64,000 nucleotides of DNA from Anaerolineae bacterium (lineage in GTDB: Bacteria > Chloroflexota > Anaerolineae > Aggregatilineales > J027), in contig WBUL01000006.1 in the NCBI GenBank assembly GCA_008933735.1, forward strand, positions 150,039 through 214,038. The letters run 5' to 3'. The notes under the pieces are model-generated. The model worked only from the letters and a program-made list of their open reading frames with translations. It was not told the origin of the DNA and did not search any database. Positions 1 to 7,911 of the stretch are shown here, piece after piece; the first letter of the stretch is position 1, and each line of letters starts with the position of its first letter. The position numbers were made by a program, and so were the translations under genes.

Positions 1-877
1 GGTAACCGTCTTCCGAGAACATTTCAAAACCCACCCTGGTGGCCCACGCATGGGTCATCTCGCGCATTTTCAAGTGACGAGCAAACCGATTTTCCAGCCC
101 TTCTGCCAGAATTTCATCTAACTGCTGATCTGCCGCGAACATCAGCGCAATCGGTGGGGTAGCCGGTGTGTTGTTTTTGACGTGTGACTTTTCCAGGGTC
201 AGCATATCAAAATAGTAACCACGATTTTTCACTTCTCTGGCGCGTTCCAGCGTCCTGTCAGAAACTGCCCCGAAGGCGATACCGGGCGGTAGTGCCATTG
301 CCTTCTGGGAACTCGTCAGGCAGACATCAATACCCCATTCATCGACACGCACATCTGCACCAAGAAAGGCGCTGACCACATCCACCAGGAACAAGGTGTC
401 CGGGTAGTTTTTCATGACTTCAGCATATCCCGCCACGGGATGCAAAACACCTGTGCTGGTTTCGTTATACACACATGCTACGGCGTCATAGGTCTGTTTC
501 TTGAGAGCATCCGCAAGCTGTTCGGGCTTGATGGCCTGCCCCCATTCCGCTTCCAGAACATCAACCTCTTTGCCATTTTCCGCGCTCACACCAGCCCAGC
601 GTTCCGCAAAAGCGCCCGCCACGAGATGTAGAATCTTTTTACCGTCACGCACACAGTTACGGGAAGCACTTTCCCAGATTCCTGAACCGGAGGAGGTATA
701 GGTATACACACGGCCTTTTTCGGTTTTGAACGCCTGCTTGAGTTTGGGCTGCAAACGGGCATACAGGTCGGCAAATTCGGACGAACGGTGCCCGATCATC
801 CATCGGGATTGAGCATCCAGAATTTCTTTGCGAACTTCAACCGGGCCGGGAATAAACAAACGAACATGGTCAGCCAT
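1..877 (-). CDS. Class V aminotransferase (alanine-glyoxylate / serine-pyruvate type), 3' end off the window
   Basis: PLP-dependent aminotransferase of the alanine-glyoxylate/serine-pyruvate group. In some bacteria this group also serves as phosphoserine aminotransferase, so the substrate is left open. The visible 292 residues begin MADHVRLFIPGPVEV, carry the GSGIWE cofactor-phosphate turn near residue 65, a DVVSA segment with the cofactor-contacting Asp, and the Schiff-base Lys in SSQKAMALPPG. The C-terminal small domain lies beyond base 1. An in-frame ATG at 889 is possible, but the AAGGAG-like site would then sit directly against it, so 877 is preferred. The gene starts a few bases after the PGI/PMI stop codon on the same strand, so the two are probably co-transcribed. 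Confidence 0.85.
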   Translation of the reverse strand, partial: MADHVRLFIPGPVEVRKEILDAQSRWMIGHRSSEFADLYARLQPKLKQAFKTEKGRVYTYTSSGSGIWESASRNCVRDGKKILHLVAGAFAERWAGVSAENGKEVDVLEAEWGQAIKPEQLADALKKQTYDAVACVYNETSTGVLHPVAGYAEVMKNYPDTLFLVDVVSAFLGADVRVDEWGIDVCLTSSQKAMALPPGIAFGAVSDRTLERAREVKNRGYYFDMLTLEKSHVKNNTPATPPIALMFAADQQLDEILAEGLENRFARHLKMREMTHAWATRVGFEMFSEDGY

Positions 878-895
878 AGGATTGCACATTCTCCT

Positions 896-1966
896 TTAGT
901 TATGACTGGATAATTGTTCTTTCAACTGGTCAATAGGCCAGATGACAGTTGGATCAGCATCATGGGCAATTGCTGCATACAGGCTCATGTAATCGCCATA
1001 AAGCGTGGCGTGCATAACCTGTGCCAGCAAAGTGTCGCCCTCTGCCCAGAAGTGGTCGATATTCACCCCTGCCTGCAAAAAAATCTGAGAAGTCAGGTCG
1101 TGGCGCAGTGCCACACGGGGATGGTCAAATTCCCGCGACCGGATGAACATAGCAACGGTGTGGGCAATCTGCCGTTCGGGAAATTCTATCCCGACCACGC
1201 CGTTATGATCCGCTTCCGGTATGGCTTCATACATCGCCCAGATTTTGCTGTTTTCGTTGAATTGGGTTTTCCAGCGCCGTGCGACAATTTCAAATGCGCC
1301 GCCGCCATATGAAACAGGAAAACGCCCCATGAATTGTCCGGCCTGCCGCTTGGCAGGGTTGCGCTCCGTTGGAACCTCAAATCCATAGATCGCACGATAT
1401 TTTTGCATCACTGCGACGGCGGTTCTGACATCTCTCTCTATATCGGGCATCCAGTTCAAACGATGTGCCACCGCCAACAGGAGGCCTACGCTCCAACCAA
1501 GTGCCGCACGAGGTGGCGATTGGTGGTCAAATTTCCACAGCGTTTGATCGGGTTTTCCCTCAACGAGAGCTGCCAGTGCGCCCCCTGTAGTAAGGGCGAC
1601 GACAGGCAAACCGCGCTGTACAGCAATCTCATACGCGGCAATGACCTCTTCCGTATAGCCGGAAAAGCTGCTGGCAATCACCAGCGTTTTCTCGTTATTG
1701 GCCCAGGCGGGCAGATCATAGGTGCGGCAAACAAAAACGGGAAGGCGTCCTTTAGCCTGCATCAACGCGCCAAGAAAATCACCTCCAATCGCCGACCCGC
1801 CCATCCCGCAAATTAACACCTGCTGGACGTTGTTGAGCGTGTCTGAGAGAGGAAGCCTCAAACCATGCTGAAAAGCCTTTTCCAACTGCTCTGGCAGTCC
1901 ATCAACATGGGCTAACATGCCGCTCTGATCAATGGCTTCAAGATGCTGTCTATCGTCTAAATTCAT
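896..1966 (-). CDS. Bifunctional phosphoglucose/phosphomannose isomerase
   Basis: Cytosolic sugar isomerase interconverting glucose-6-P or mannose-6-P with fructose-6-P. The 356 residues match the size of the bacterial/archaeal bifunctional PGI/PMI family. The first SIS domain opens with VLICGMGGSAIGGDF near residue 50, followed by the SSFSGYTEE phosphate-binding loop near residue 100. The C-terminal half holds the EADHNGVVG stretch with the family's conserved Glu and His. It probably feeds both glycolysis and GDP-mannose synthesis for the glycosyltransferases elsewhere in the window. A sigma-70-like promoter lies just upstream at 2004-2031. The aminotransferase gene follows within about 20 bases. 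Confidence 0.9.
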   Translation of the reverse strand: MNLDDRQHLEAIDQSGMLAHVDGLPEQLEKAFQHGLRLPLSDTLNNVQQVLICGMGGSAIGGDFLGALMQAKGRLPVFVCRTYDLPAWANNEKTLVIASSFSGYTEEVIAAYEIAVQRGLPVVALTTGGALAALVEGKPDQTLWKFDHQSPPRAALGWSVGLLLAVAHRLNWMPDIERDVRTAVAVMQKYRAIYGFEVPTERNPAKRQAGQFMGRFPVSYGGGAFEIVARRWKTQFNENSKIWAMYEAIPEADHNGVVGIEFPERQIAHTVAMFIRSREFDHPRVALRHDLTSQIFLQAGVNIDHFWAEGDTLLAQVMHATLYGDYMSLYAAIAHDADPTVIWPIDQLKEQLSSHN

Positions 1967-2003
1967 GAGTTTTCTGCTTATTTGTGATAAAAGGTGCAGA
2001 GCG

Positions 2004-2031
2004 ATTGTATCATGCCTGAGTTAGAGTTCAA
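2004..2031 (-). promoter_or_regulatory. Predicted promoter of the PGI/PMI-aminotransferase operon
   Basis: On the minus strand a -35 hexamer TTGAAC (2031-2026) is separated by 16 bases from a -10 hexamer TACAAT (2009-2004). Transcription would start near 1997, about 30 bases before the PGI/PMI start codon. Assigned from consensus similarity only. Confidence 0.5.
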
Positions 2032-2054
2032 GCACCATGTACAATACGACCAAA

Positions 2055-2864
2055 TTAGCGGAATTCACGATTCTGGAAAAATTCGATGTACGCGACGTTC
2101 TGGTCGCAGGTCTCCCCAGTGGTCACAAAAATGTAATCTGACAGGGCTTCGCCGGATGGCCCCAGCAAACGGACGGAAAATAAACGGCGCTGCGGGCTGT
2201 TCCCAATGACGACTTCAAATCCGGCTTCCCCATATTGGGGAGCAGCACCGGAAAACCGCACCTCAAGAAATTGCTCGCCTGCCACTTCCACGGCCACATT
2301 CATATCGGTCATTGGCTGCCCGAATAAATTCAGCACATTTCCCGCGATGCTCATCCAATTGCAGCCCTGCGCGTTGGTGTTCCGACGGAAGGTTGGCTCA
2401 GCCGCGCCAAACGGAAAAGGCACATTCGGATCAACCGTTACAGGAACAAGCGGGCTGGTAGGAATAACGATGCCCTGTTGGGCAGGCAGGCCCTCTTCTG
2501 TGATCGGTGTGGCTGGGTTGGGGGTGTTAGTCGGGATGCCAGGAACTACGGGAGTTGGCGAAAGTGTTTCCGTAGGGGTCAGCGTGAAGGTGGGCGTGAT
2601 CGTCGGGGTCGGCGTTTCTGTCGGCGGCAGCGGGGTATTGGATGGCGTCGGCGTGTGTGATGGGGTGAAAGTAGGGGTAATACTTGGCGTCAGAGTTGGG
2701 GTAGGAAATTCCAAGACAGGGGGTAGGGTCGGCAAGGGAAAGGGGTTAAAGGGGATATCCGGGTTCGAGATAATCAGGAATGTCCCCACAATGAGGGTGA
2801 TGCTGCCCAGCAGCATGGTCACCGTGATCAGGTCAAGAAGTGTGTCACGAGAACGGCGTGCCAA
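2055..2864 (-). CDS. Membrane-anchored Thr/Pro-linker protein, paralogue A
   Basis: Unknown function. One N-terminal membrane segment (about residues 12-33, hydrophobic LITVTMLLGSITLIVG) anchors the protein. A long Thr/Pro/Ser spacer of PTPT-type repeats (about residues 45-130) and a C-terminal globular domain with two Cys (near 167 and 252) follow. The C-terminal domain aligns by eye with that of the next gene upstream: Cys, then a GNVL.LFGQPMTD-like stretch, and a CDQN motif near the end. The pattern suggests an extracytoplasmic domain held away from the membrane by a flexible, perhaps glycosylated, stalk. It is the last gene of a four-gene cluster headed by a PpiC-type foldase, separated by only 3 bases from its neighbour. 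Confidence 0.7.
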   Translation of the reverse strand: MARRSRDTLLDLITVTMLLGSITLIVGTFLIISNPDIPFNPFPLPTLPPVLEFPTPTLTPSITPTFTPSHTPTPSNTPLPPTETPTPTITPTFTLTPTETLSPTPVVPGIPTNTPNPATPITEEGLPAQQGIVIPTSPLVPVTVDPNVPFPFGAAEPTFRRNTNAQGCNWMSIAGNVLNLFGQPMTDMNVAVEVAGEQFLEVRFSGAAPQYGEAGFEVVIGNSPQRRLFSVRLLGPSGEALSDYIFVTTGETCDQNVAYIEFFQNREFR

Positions 2865-2867
2865 TGT

Positions 2868-3677
2868 TTAATAGGGCCGTATCTGATCGAAGCGAATCAA
2901 AACAAGATTTTGGTCGCAGTCATTCGAGAACGCGACTTGAATTGGCGCGGAAAGCGCGGTGCCGTCTGCTTTTTGCAACTGGACTGTATAGGTATTGGTG
3001 TTAATCGCATCAGCGACTTTAACTTCCCAGCCACCGGGCCCATAAGCATCATTGCTGCCGCTCAGTGCGACCGCACCTGTACTGGGCAGTCCTGGCCCTG
3101 TAACAACTATATTCAGACCTGTGATCGGTTCACCAATCAGATCAAACACATTTCCGCCAAAACCCTGAAACGCGCATGAACCGTTTAAATCCGGGCGCAG
3201 ACGAAGCGTTCCGGGAGGAACCACAAATGGAAACGGGGCGGGGGTGTTGGTCGGAGTCGCGGTCGGGCCGGTCGGCGAGGGCGTAAATGACGGCGTGAAC
3301 GTGAAGGTTGGCGGCTGCGGTGTGAAGGTCAGCGTATAGGTTGAAGAAGGGGTTGCGGTTGATGTTGTGGTAGAAGTGGGCGTAATGGTCGGCGTGCTGG
3401 TATCCGTCGGAGTCTGAGTGGCGGTGGGGGTTCGTGTTAACGTTGCTGTGGATGAAGGCGTGATTGTTGGCGTATTCGTGATCGTTGGCGTGTACGAAGG
3501 TGTCCAGGTCAGAAGCGCCGCCTCAGTTGGGGGAGGGACATCCGTTGAAGGCGAAAGCGCTTCCGGCACCTCGATTGTTTCGGTAATCCAACCGGCAGTG
3601 ACAGCCGCAATTACGATAGCCAGCAGGAAAAAGATGATTGAAATCAGATTGTAAACGGCTCGTGAACCTGGCCCCAT
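2868..3677 (-). CDS. Membrane-anchored Thr/Pro-linker protein, paralogue B
   Basis: Unknown function. It has the same length (269 residues) and architecture as its downstream neighbour: one N-terminal membrane helix (about residues 8-30), a Thr/Pro/Ser spacer (about 50-145) and a C-terminal domain with conserved Cys, GGNVFDLIGEPITGLN and CDQN motifs. Its first 50 residues also match the third paralogue (NLISIIFFLL versus NLVSIVFLVL, and shared VTAGWI), so the cluster grew by tandem duplication. It is probably an extracytoplasmic protein on a stalk. The three paralogues and the foldase lipoprotein are nearly contiguous on one strand and are likely one transcript from the promoter at 4959-4986. 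Confidence 0.7.
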   Translation of the reverse strand: MGPGSRAVYNLISIIFFLLAIVIAAVTAGWITETIEVPEALSPSTDVPPPTEAALLTWTPSYTPTITNTPTITPSSTATLTRTPTATQTPTDTSTPTITPTSTTTSTATPSSTYTLTFTPQPPTFTFTPSFTPSPTGPTATPTNTPAPFPFVVPPGTLRLRPDLNGSCAFQGFGGNVFDLIGEPITGLNIVVTGPGLPSTGAVALSGSNDAYGPGGWEVKVADAINTNTYTVQLQKADGTALSAPIQVAFSNDCDQNLVLIRFDQIRPY

Positions 3678-3686
3678 AGCTCCCTC

Positions 3687-4007
3687 TTACGATTCTGGTG
3701 TCGGCGTGACGATATTTTCCTGTGGAGGAACCGCCTCTTCAGTCGAAGCCTCCGCAGGAGTCCCTGGTGGTGTCCAGGTGGGCTGGGGTGTCGCCGTTAC
3801 TGTAGCTGAAGGCGTAAATGTCGGAGCCACCAGTTCAGTTGGGCTGGGAACATCCGTCACAGGTGCTAATCCTCCCGGAACAGGCACCGCCCCCGAAATC
3901 CAGCCTGCCGTGACCAAACAAATCAACAGACTGAGTACCAGAAAAACAATGCTCACGAGGTTGTAGATACTGTTTGATTCCTGCTGCACGGGGCTACTCC
4001 TGGGCAT
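3687..4007 (-). CDS. Short Thr/Pro-linker membrane protein, paralogue C without the globular domain
   Basis: Unknown function. These 106 residues contain only the membrane helix (about residues 15-38) and the start of the Thr/Pro linker seen in paralogues A and B, ending at PTPES. The Cys-containing C-terminal domain is absent. The N-terminus is close to that of paralogue B, so this is either a truncated copy or a short form that keeps only anchor and stalk. Its start overlaps the end of the foldase gene by 14 bases, which argues that it is still translated. There is no sign of the missing domain in another frame before paralogue B begins 10 bases downstream. Confidence 0.6.
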   Translation of the reverse strand: MPRSSPVQQESNSIYNLVSIVFLVLSLLICLVTAGWISGAVPVPGGLAPVTDVPSPTELVAPTFTPSATVTATPQPTWTPPGTPAEASTEEAVPPQENIVTPTPES

Positions 4008-4929
4008 TCGGCCCTACAAAACGAACAATCTCCGCTTCGGCGCGGCGTTGGGCGATCCATTCTTCCCAGGCGATATTGCGCTGCTCGGCCATCTGTGTCT
4101 CGTCAAGTGGGTAACTCTCATTTCGTTCAATCGATTCGATAATGTGATACCCCAGGACACTGCGAATCGGCTGCGGGGCACGCGCATTCGCGGGCAGACT
4201 AAATATCGCAGCTTCAACTTCCTTCTGAATTAAATCACCGGGGGCGACCCAATCCAGATCGCCGCCAGCATCTTTTGTGGAAGGATCAAGGGAATACTGA
4301 CGGGCAAGCTGGGCAAAATCCGCCCCCGCATTTAACTGCTCCAGAATACTAAGGGCAGTCGCTTCGTCTGCCACCAGAATATGACGGGCATGGACAGCGG
4401 TAGTGGTCGTTGGTACGTTTGCGATCACGACCTCATTGACTTTCAGGGTCAGTAAAATCATTCGTACTCGTTCCGGATACTGCTCACGGGTGATGCCCTG
4501 GGCGGCAAAAAAGTCATCCAGCGAATACCCCTGTTCTGCTGCATCTGCCTCCAGCAGCGCGATTTCCTGATCAATTTCGGCATCTGATACGATGATTCCC
4601 ATTTCGGCAGCGGCCTGCTCAACCAGCTTATTCACGATGAGGGTTTCCAGCACCGTACCAAGCAGGGCTTGACGATCTGCGGCGGGCTGGACGCTGCCTG
4701 CCTCGTAAATCGAGACTTCACGTTCCAGATCGGCTAACGTAATTGGAGTCCCGTTGACGGTTGCGGCAAGGGCTTCCTGAACCACAACCTGCTCAGAAGG
4801 AGTATTGTTTTGTGCTCCCACACTATTGTTGGAGGTATTCTGATCGGATTCATTAGATTCGGAACCGTTGCTGTCGCCGCCACAGGCCGCTAGTACCCCA
4901 ATCAGAATGAGGAGTATCAATCGCCGCAA
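3994..4929 (-). CDS. PpiC/SurA-type peptidyl-prolyl isomerase lipoprotein (PrsA-like foldase)
   Basis: Predicted extracytoplasmic chaperone that isomerises prolyl bonds in secreted proteins. A lipoprotein signal peptide ends at LIGVLAAC, with Cys16 as the lipidation site, followed by a Ser/Asn-rich spacer. Residues about 55-170 resemble the SurA/PrsA N-terminal helical domain, and about 180-285 form a PpiC rotamase domain (VHARHILV, GGDLDWVAPGDL, GYHIIES). The start is TTG, with AAGGA seven bases upstream. Co-transcription with three Thr/Pro-stalk membrane proteins suggests, as inference, that Pro-rich proteins of this cluster are clients. The gene lies downstream of rnj but has its own predicted promoter. 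Confidence 0.85.
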   Translation of the reverse strand: MRRLILLILIGVLAACGGDSNGSESNESDQNTSNNSVGAQNNTPSEQVVVQEALAATVNGTPITLADLEREVSIYEAGSVQPAADRQALLGTVLETLIVNKLVEQAAAEMGIIVSDAEIDQEIALLEADAAEQGYSLDDFFAAQGITREQYPERVRMILLTLKVNEVVIANVPTTTTAVHARHILVADEATALSILEQLNAGADFAQLARQYSLDPSTKDAGGDLDWVAPGDLIQKEVEAAIFSLPANARAPQPIRSVLGYHIIESIERNESYPLDETQMAEQRNIAWEEWIAQRRAEAEIVRFVGPNAQE

Positions 4930-4958
4930 TATAATGTCCTTCCTACAGCTAAATGGTT

Positions 4959-4986
4959 AGTATAGCCCTGCCCGCGCATAACGCAA
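4959..4986 (-). promoter_or_regulatory. Predicted promoter of the foldase/Thr-Pro protein cluster
   Basis: On the minus strand, TTGCGT (4986-4981) and TATACT (4964-4959) are separated by 16 bases, ending about 30 bases before the foldase start codon. The same two hexamers occur in the predicted promoter at 9219-9247. Confidence 0.5.
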
Positions 4987-4987
4987 A

Positions 4988-6625
4988 CTAGATTTCGATA
5001 ATGTACGCAAATACCATCGGGCGTCGTTTGGTTTCCTGATAGAGATACTTGGTAATGGCATCCGTCACAACATCTTGGCGGCGTCCATTCCGACTTTTAG
5101 AGAGCGTCTTACGGACTGTATCTTTGATGCCATCAATAATCTCCTCGGCTTCTTTGATGAACACAAATCCGCGGGATATGACGTGGGGATCAGTCGCCAG
5201 TTCGCCTTTTTTATTGACCTGAGCAATAACAGTCACAAACCCCTCGTTCGCCAGGATTTCACGATCACGAATCACCGCCGGGCCAATGTCTCCCACACCA
5301 GCTCCATCCACAAAAACATACCCGCCGGGATAGCGTTCGCCAACGGTCATCTTATTTTTGGTGAATTCGAGGATGGTGCCATTTTCCACAACAACACAAT
5401 TTGATTCTGGAATGCCAAGCGAAATCGCCAGTTCGGCGTGCTGGTGCAGATGGCGCAGTTCTCCATGAACCGGCACGAAAAACTTCGGTTTGACGAGATT
5501 GATCATCAGTTTCATTTCTTCCTGGCTGGCATGACCGGAAACATGCACCTTTTCCACCGCATCATAAATGACCTTTGCGCCGCGCTGGAACAACTTGTTG
5601 ATGATCCGTGATACTGTATTTTCATTGCCGGGAATGGCGTGTGCTGATACAACAACAGTATCGCCAGGCTCGATTTCCAACTGGCTGTGGCGCTTCGTTG
5701 CGAGCTTGCTGAGCACTGCTGATGGTTCGCCCTGGCTGCCTGTCACCATGAACGCGATTTTATTCTTGTCCATTTGCAGGGCTTTATCCAGGGACACAAT
5801 CAGATCATCCGGAAAGTCAATATAACCCAGTTCCTGCGCCATTTTAATGTTCTCGGACATCGAGTGCCCAAGAATCGCCATCTTGCGCCCATACCGGAGA
5901 CAGGCCGCGCCCGCCTGCTCCACTCGTGAAATCAGTGACGCAAAAGTAGCGATGAGAATGCGCCCCTGGGCGTTGCGGAAAACGCGATCAAAGGCTTCGT
6001 CAATCACGCTCTCAGAAGGTGTCCAGCCAGGGCGGTCAGCGTTGGTACTGTCAGCCAGCAGCGCCAGAACACCTTCTTTGGCAAAAGCCGCCAGCCGCGC
6101 AAAATCAGGCGGCCAGTTATCGACTGGGGTATGGTCGAACTTAAAATCGCCTGTGTGCACGATCAGCCCAACCGGGGTGCGAATGCCAAAACCGACTCCA
6201 TCAGGAATGCTGTGGCAAACATGAAAAGATTCAAGCTCAAATGGCCCGGCCTTGATCGTATCACCGGCGCGGAAAACATTGATTTTTGCGCTCCGCATTT
6301 TGGCCTGTTTGAGTTTCACTTCAATCAGGCCGCATGTCAGCGCCGTACCGTAGACAGGCGCGTCAAAATGCTCCAGCACATGATGGATTGCACCTGTGTG
6401 GTCTTCATGGCCATGTGTGATAAAGATACCATGAATTTTAAGGCGGTTTTGATGTTCAAATAGGTATCCCATATCCGGGATGATATAATCGACGCCGAGG
6501 TGGTCGCCTTCCGGGAACATGATTCCAGTATCAAGGATGATGGCATCATCACCGTACTCGAAGACCGTCATGTTCTTGCCAATTTCCCCCAGACCACCCA
6601 GGGGAATCACACGTAACTGCTTCAT
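4988..6625 (-). CDS. rnj: Ribonuclease J
   Basis: Metallo-beta-lactamase/beta-CASP ribonuclease with 5'-3' exo- and endonuclease activity, central to mRNA turnover and rRNA maturation where RNase E is absent. The length of 545 residues is usual. The zinc motif HGHEDHTGAIH lies near residues 74-84. Further signatures are VHTGDFKFDH, the beta-CASP GSQGEPSA motif, and VHVSGHAS and PVHGE towards the C-terminal third. AAAGGA lies five bases before the ATG. The gene lies directly downstream of the tRNA-Cys terminator, so it probably has its own promoter. RNase Y is encoded elsewhere in this window, giving the RNase J/Y pair seen in Gram-positive bacteria and Chloroflexota. Confidence 0.93.
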   Translation of the reverse strand: MKQLRVIPLGGLGEIGKNMTVFEYGDDAIILDTGIMFPEGDHLGVDYIIPDMGYLFEHQNRLKIHGIFITHGHEDHTGAIHHVLEHFDAPVYGTALTCGLIEVKLKQAKMRSAKINVFRAGDTIKAGPFELESFHVCHSIPDGVGFGIRTPVGLIVHTGDFKFDHTPVDNWPPDFARLAAFAKEGVLALLADSTNADRPGWTPSESVIDEAFDRVFRNAQGRILIATFASLISRVEQAGAACLRYGRKMAILGHSMSENIKMAQELGYIDFPDDLIVSLDKALQMDKNKIAFMVTGSQGEPSAVLSKLATKRHSQLEIEPGDTVVVSAHAIPGNENTVSRIINKLFQRGAKVIYDAVEKVHVSGHASQEEMKLMINLVKPKFFVPVHGELRHLHQHAELAISLGIPESNCVVVENGTILEFTKNKMTVGERYPGGYVFVDGAGVGDIGPAVIRDREILANEGFVTVIAQVNKKGELATDPHVISRGFVFIKEAEEIIDGIKDTVRKTLSKSRNGRRQDVVTDAITKYLYQETKRRPMVFAYIIEI

Positions 6626-6713
6626 ACAAGTCCTTTGGTCTAACTATTCGATTGTTGTTTGTGCTCGCTTGTCGGGGAACACCGCCGATTTGATGTCCGG
6701 GTCGAAGACCGCT

Positions 6714-6746
6714 TAAAATCAAAAACCCACAACCAGTGTGTGGGTT
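6714..6746 (-). terminator. Rho-independent terminator of tRNA-Cys
   Basis: On the minus strand an 8-bp stem AACCCACA/TGTGGGTT (arms 6746-6739 and 6731-6724) with a seven-base loop is followed by a T-rich stretch (complement of 6714-6723). It separates the tRNA from rnj. Confidence 0.75.
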
Positions 6747-6771
6747 AGGTACTCACCAGTCTGTTGACGAG

Positions 6772-6842
6772 AGGCGACGGTGGGAATTGAACCCACGATC
6801 AGGCTTTTGCAGAGCCTTGCCTTGCCACTTGGCCACGTCGCC
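6772..6842 (-). tRNA. tRNA-Cys (anticodon GCA)
   Basis: Read on the minus strand, the 71-base gene starts with GGCGACG and closes with CGTCGCC. The D-arm is GTGGCCAAGTGGCAAGGC-like, the anticodon loop CTGCAAA gives anticodon GCA, and the T-loop GGTTCAATTCC is canonical. The discriminator base is U, as in cysteine tRNAs. No CCA is encoded, so the CCA end must be added after transcription. A promoter (6860-6888) and a terminator (6714-6746) make it a single-gene unit. Confidence 0.95.
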
Positions 6843-6859
6843 GTATGAATTCATCCGGA

Positions 6860-6888
6860 ATGATAACAACAAACCACCCTATTGTCTA
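6860..6888 (-). promoter_or_regulatory. Predicted promoter of tRNA-Cys
   Basis: On the minus strand TAGACA (6888-6883) and TATCAT (6865-6860), each five of six to consensus, are separated by 17 bases. The predicted start near 6853 is about 10 bases before the mature tRNA. Confidence 0.6.
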
Positions 6889-6936
6889 GGCAAAAAACAT
6901 AGCGCCCTATCTATATTTTATGCTAAATTTAGCAGT

Positions 6937-7911
6937 GTGAAAGACTTACATCTGCGTCAGCGTTACGCAACGACCAAAGACCGCATCCTGACCGTTTACC
7001 ATCAGGTGAACGAGGCCACCTTTGGCATTGCAGGCATCATTTACCGGTCGGTCGATAATTTCATTAAATTCGGAGGGCCGCGGGAAGCCGCAGCGCTTTC
7101 CTACTACGCTCTGTTTTCTTTATTTCCTCTGCTGCTGCTGCTGATTGCTGTCATTGGGTGGCTGCTAGGCCCTGCAACGGCAGGCAACCAGATTGAAGAT
7201 TTTCTGCGTCTGTTTTTGCCAGGGCAAACTGCGATTGAAATTAACCGCACGATCAGCCGGTTTGTCGAAGAAGGCAGCTCAGCCAGCCTGGTAGCTTCGA
7301 TTGCTTTTGCGTGGTCGGCACTGGGGTTGTTTTCCAATCTGGAAGCCGCCCTCAGCCGCACCTTTCGGGACACCTCGCAGCGCCCCTGGTGGCAGCGCCG
7401 GATGAATGGATTCTTGATGGTGATTGCGTTGGGCATTCTGCTGGTTGCCAACATCGTAACCAGCCTTCTGTTCAGTTTTCTGGACTTATTGTTCCTCAAC
7501 CAGAGCAATCTGTGGCTGTCTGTGATCGGTATTTTTGTTCCTTTTGGGTTCAGTATGGGTATTTTTGCCATGTTGTATCGCTGGGTACCGCGTAAGCACG
7601 TGGGATGGGATGCCATCTGGCCGGCGGCCCTGTTAGGAGGGGTCGCCTGGGAACTTGCCAAACGAGTGTTCGGATATTACCTGGAAACCATTGCGAACCT
7701 GAGCATCGTTTACGGTTCCATCACAACGGTCATTATTTTTATGCTGTGGGCATTTTATACCACTGTTATTCTTCTCTTTTTCGCGGAATTCTGTGTATCC
7801 CTGGCGGATTACCTGGAAGAGCGGAAACGCCCAGAACAGCATGAGTTCGCGGGCGATTACTATGACAGGCTGCTGGCGCTGCCAGAACCCACTGACAGAG
7901 AAGCGCTTTAA
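6937..7911 (+). CDS. YihY/virulence factor BrkB-family membrane protein
   Basis: Polytopic inner-membrane protein of the YihY (BrkB) family, whose biochemical role is unsettled. The annotated form is 324 residues. The diagnostic segment GPREAAALSYYALFSLFPLLLLL is the first membrane helix, and five more hydrophobic segments follow, including a WVPRKHVGWDAIWPAALLGG loop and a C-terminal helix with FFAEFCVSLADY. GTG at 6937 is chosen because the longer reading frame would run through the tRNA-Cys gene; family members normally begin about 40 residues before the AAALSYY motif. A perfect 12-bp palindrome (6922-6933) lies three bases upstream. The gene converges on the acyltransferase gene with a 4-base overlap. 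Confidence 0.85.
   Translation: MKDLHLRQRYATTKDRILTVYHQVNEATFGIAGIIYRSVDNFIKFGGPREAAALSYYALFSLFPLLLLLIAVIGWLLGPATAGNQIEDFLRLFLPGQTAIEINRTISRFVEEGSSASLVASIAFAWSALGLFSNLEAALSRTFRDTSQRPWWQRRMNGFLMVIALGILLVANIVTSLLFSFLDLLFLNQSNLWLSVIGIFVPFGFSMGIFAMLYRWVPRKHVGWDAIWPAALLGGVAWELAKRVFGYYLETIANLSIVYGSITTVIIFMLWAFYTTVILLFFAEFCVSLADYLEERKRPEQHEFAGDYYDRLLALPEPTDREAL

Noticed and set aside
2206..2871. A 221-codon plus-strand open frame opposite the Thr/Pro-linker gene
   Set aside because: It is a Val/Gly-rich low-complexity mirror of the ACN/CCN repeats on the other strand, without a ribosome-binding site.
6736..6936. An extension of the YihY reading frame upstream to 6736
   Set aside because: The added 67 residues are the antisense translation of tRNA-Cys and its terminator region and have no family character.
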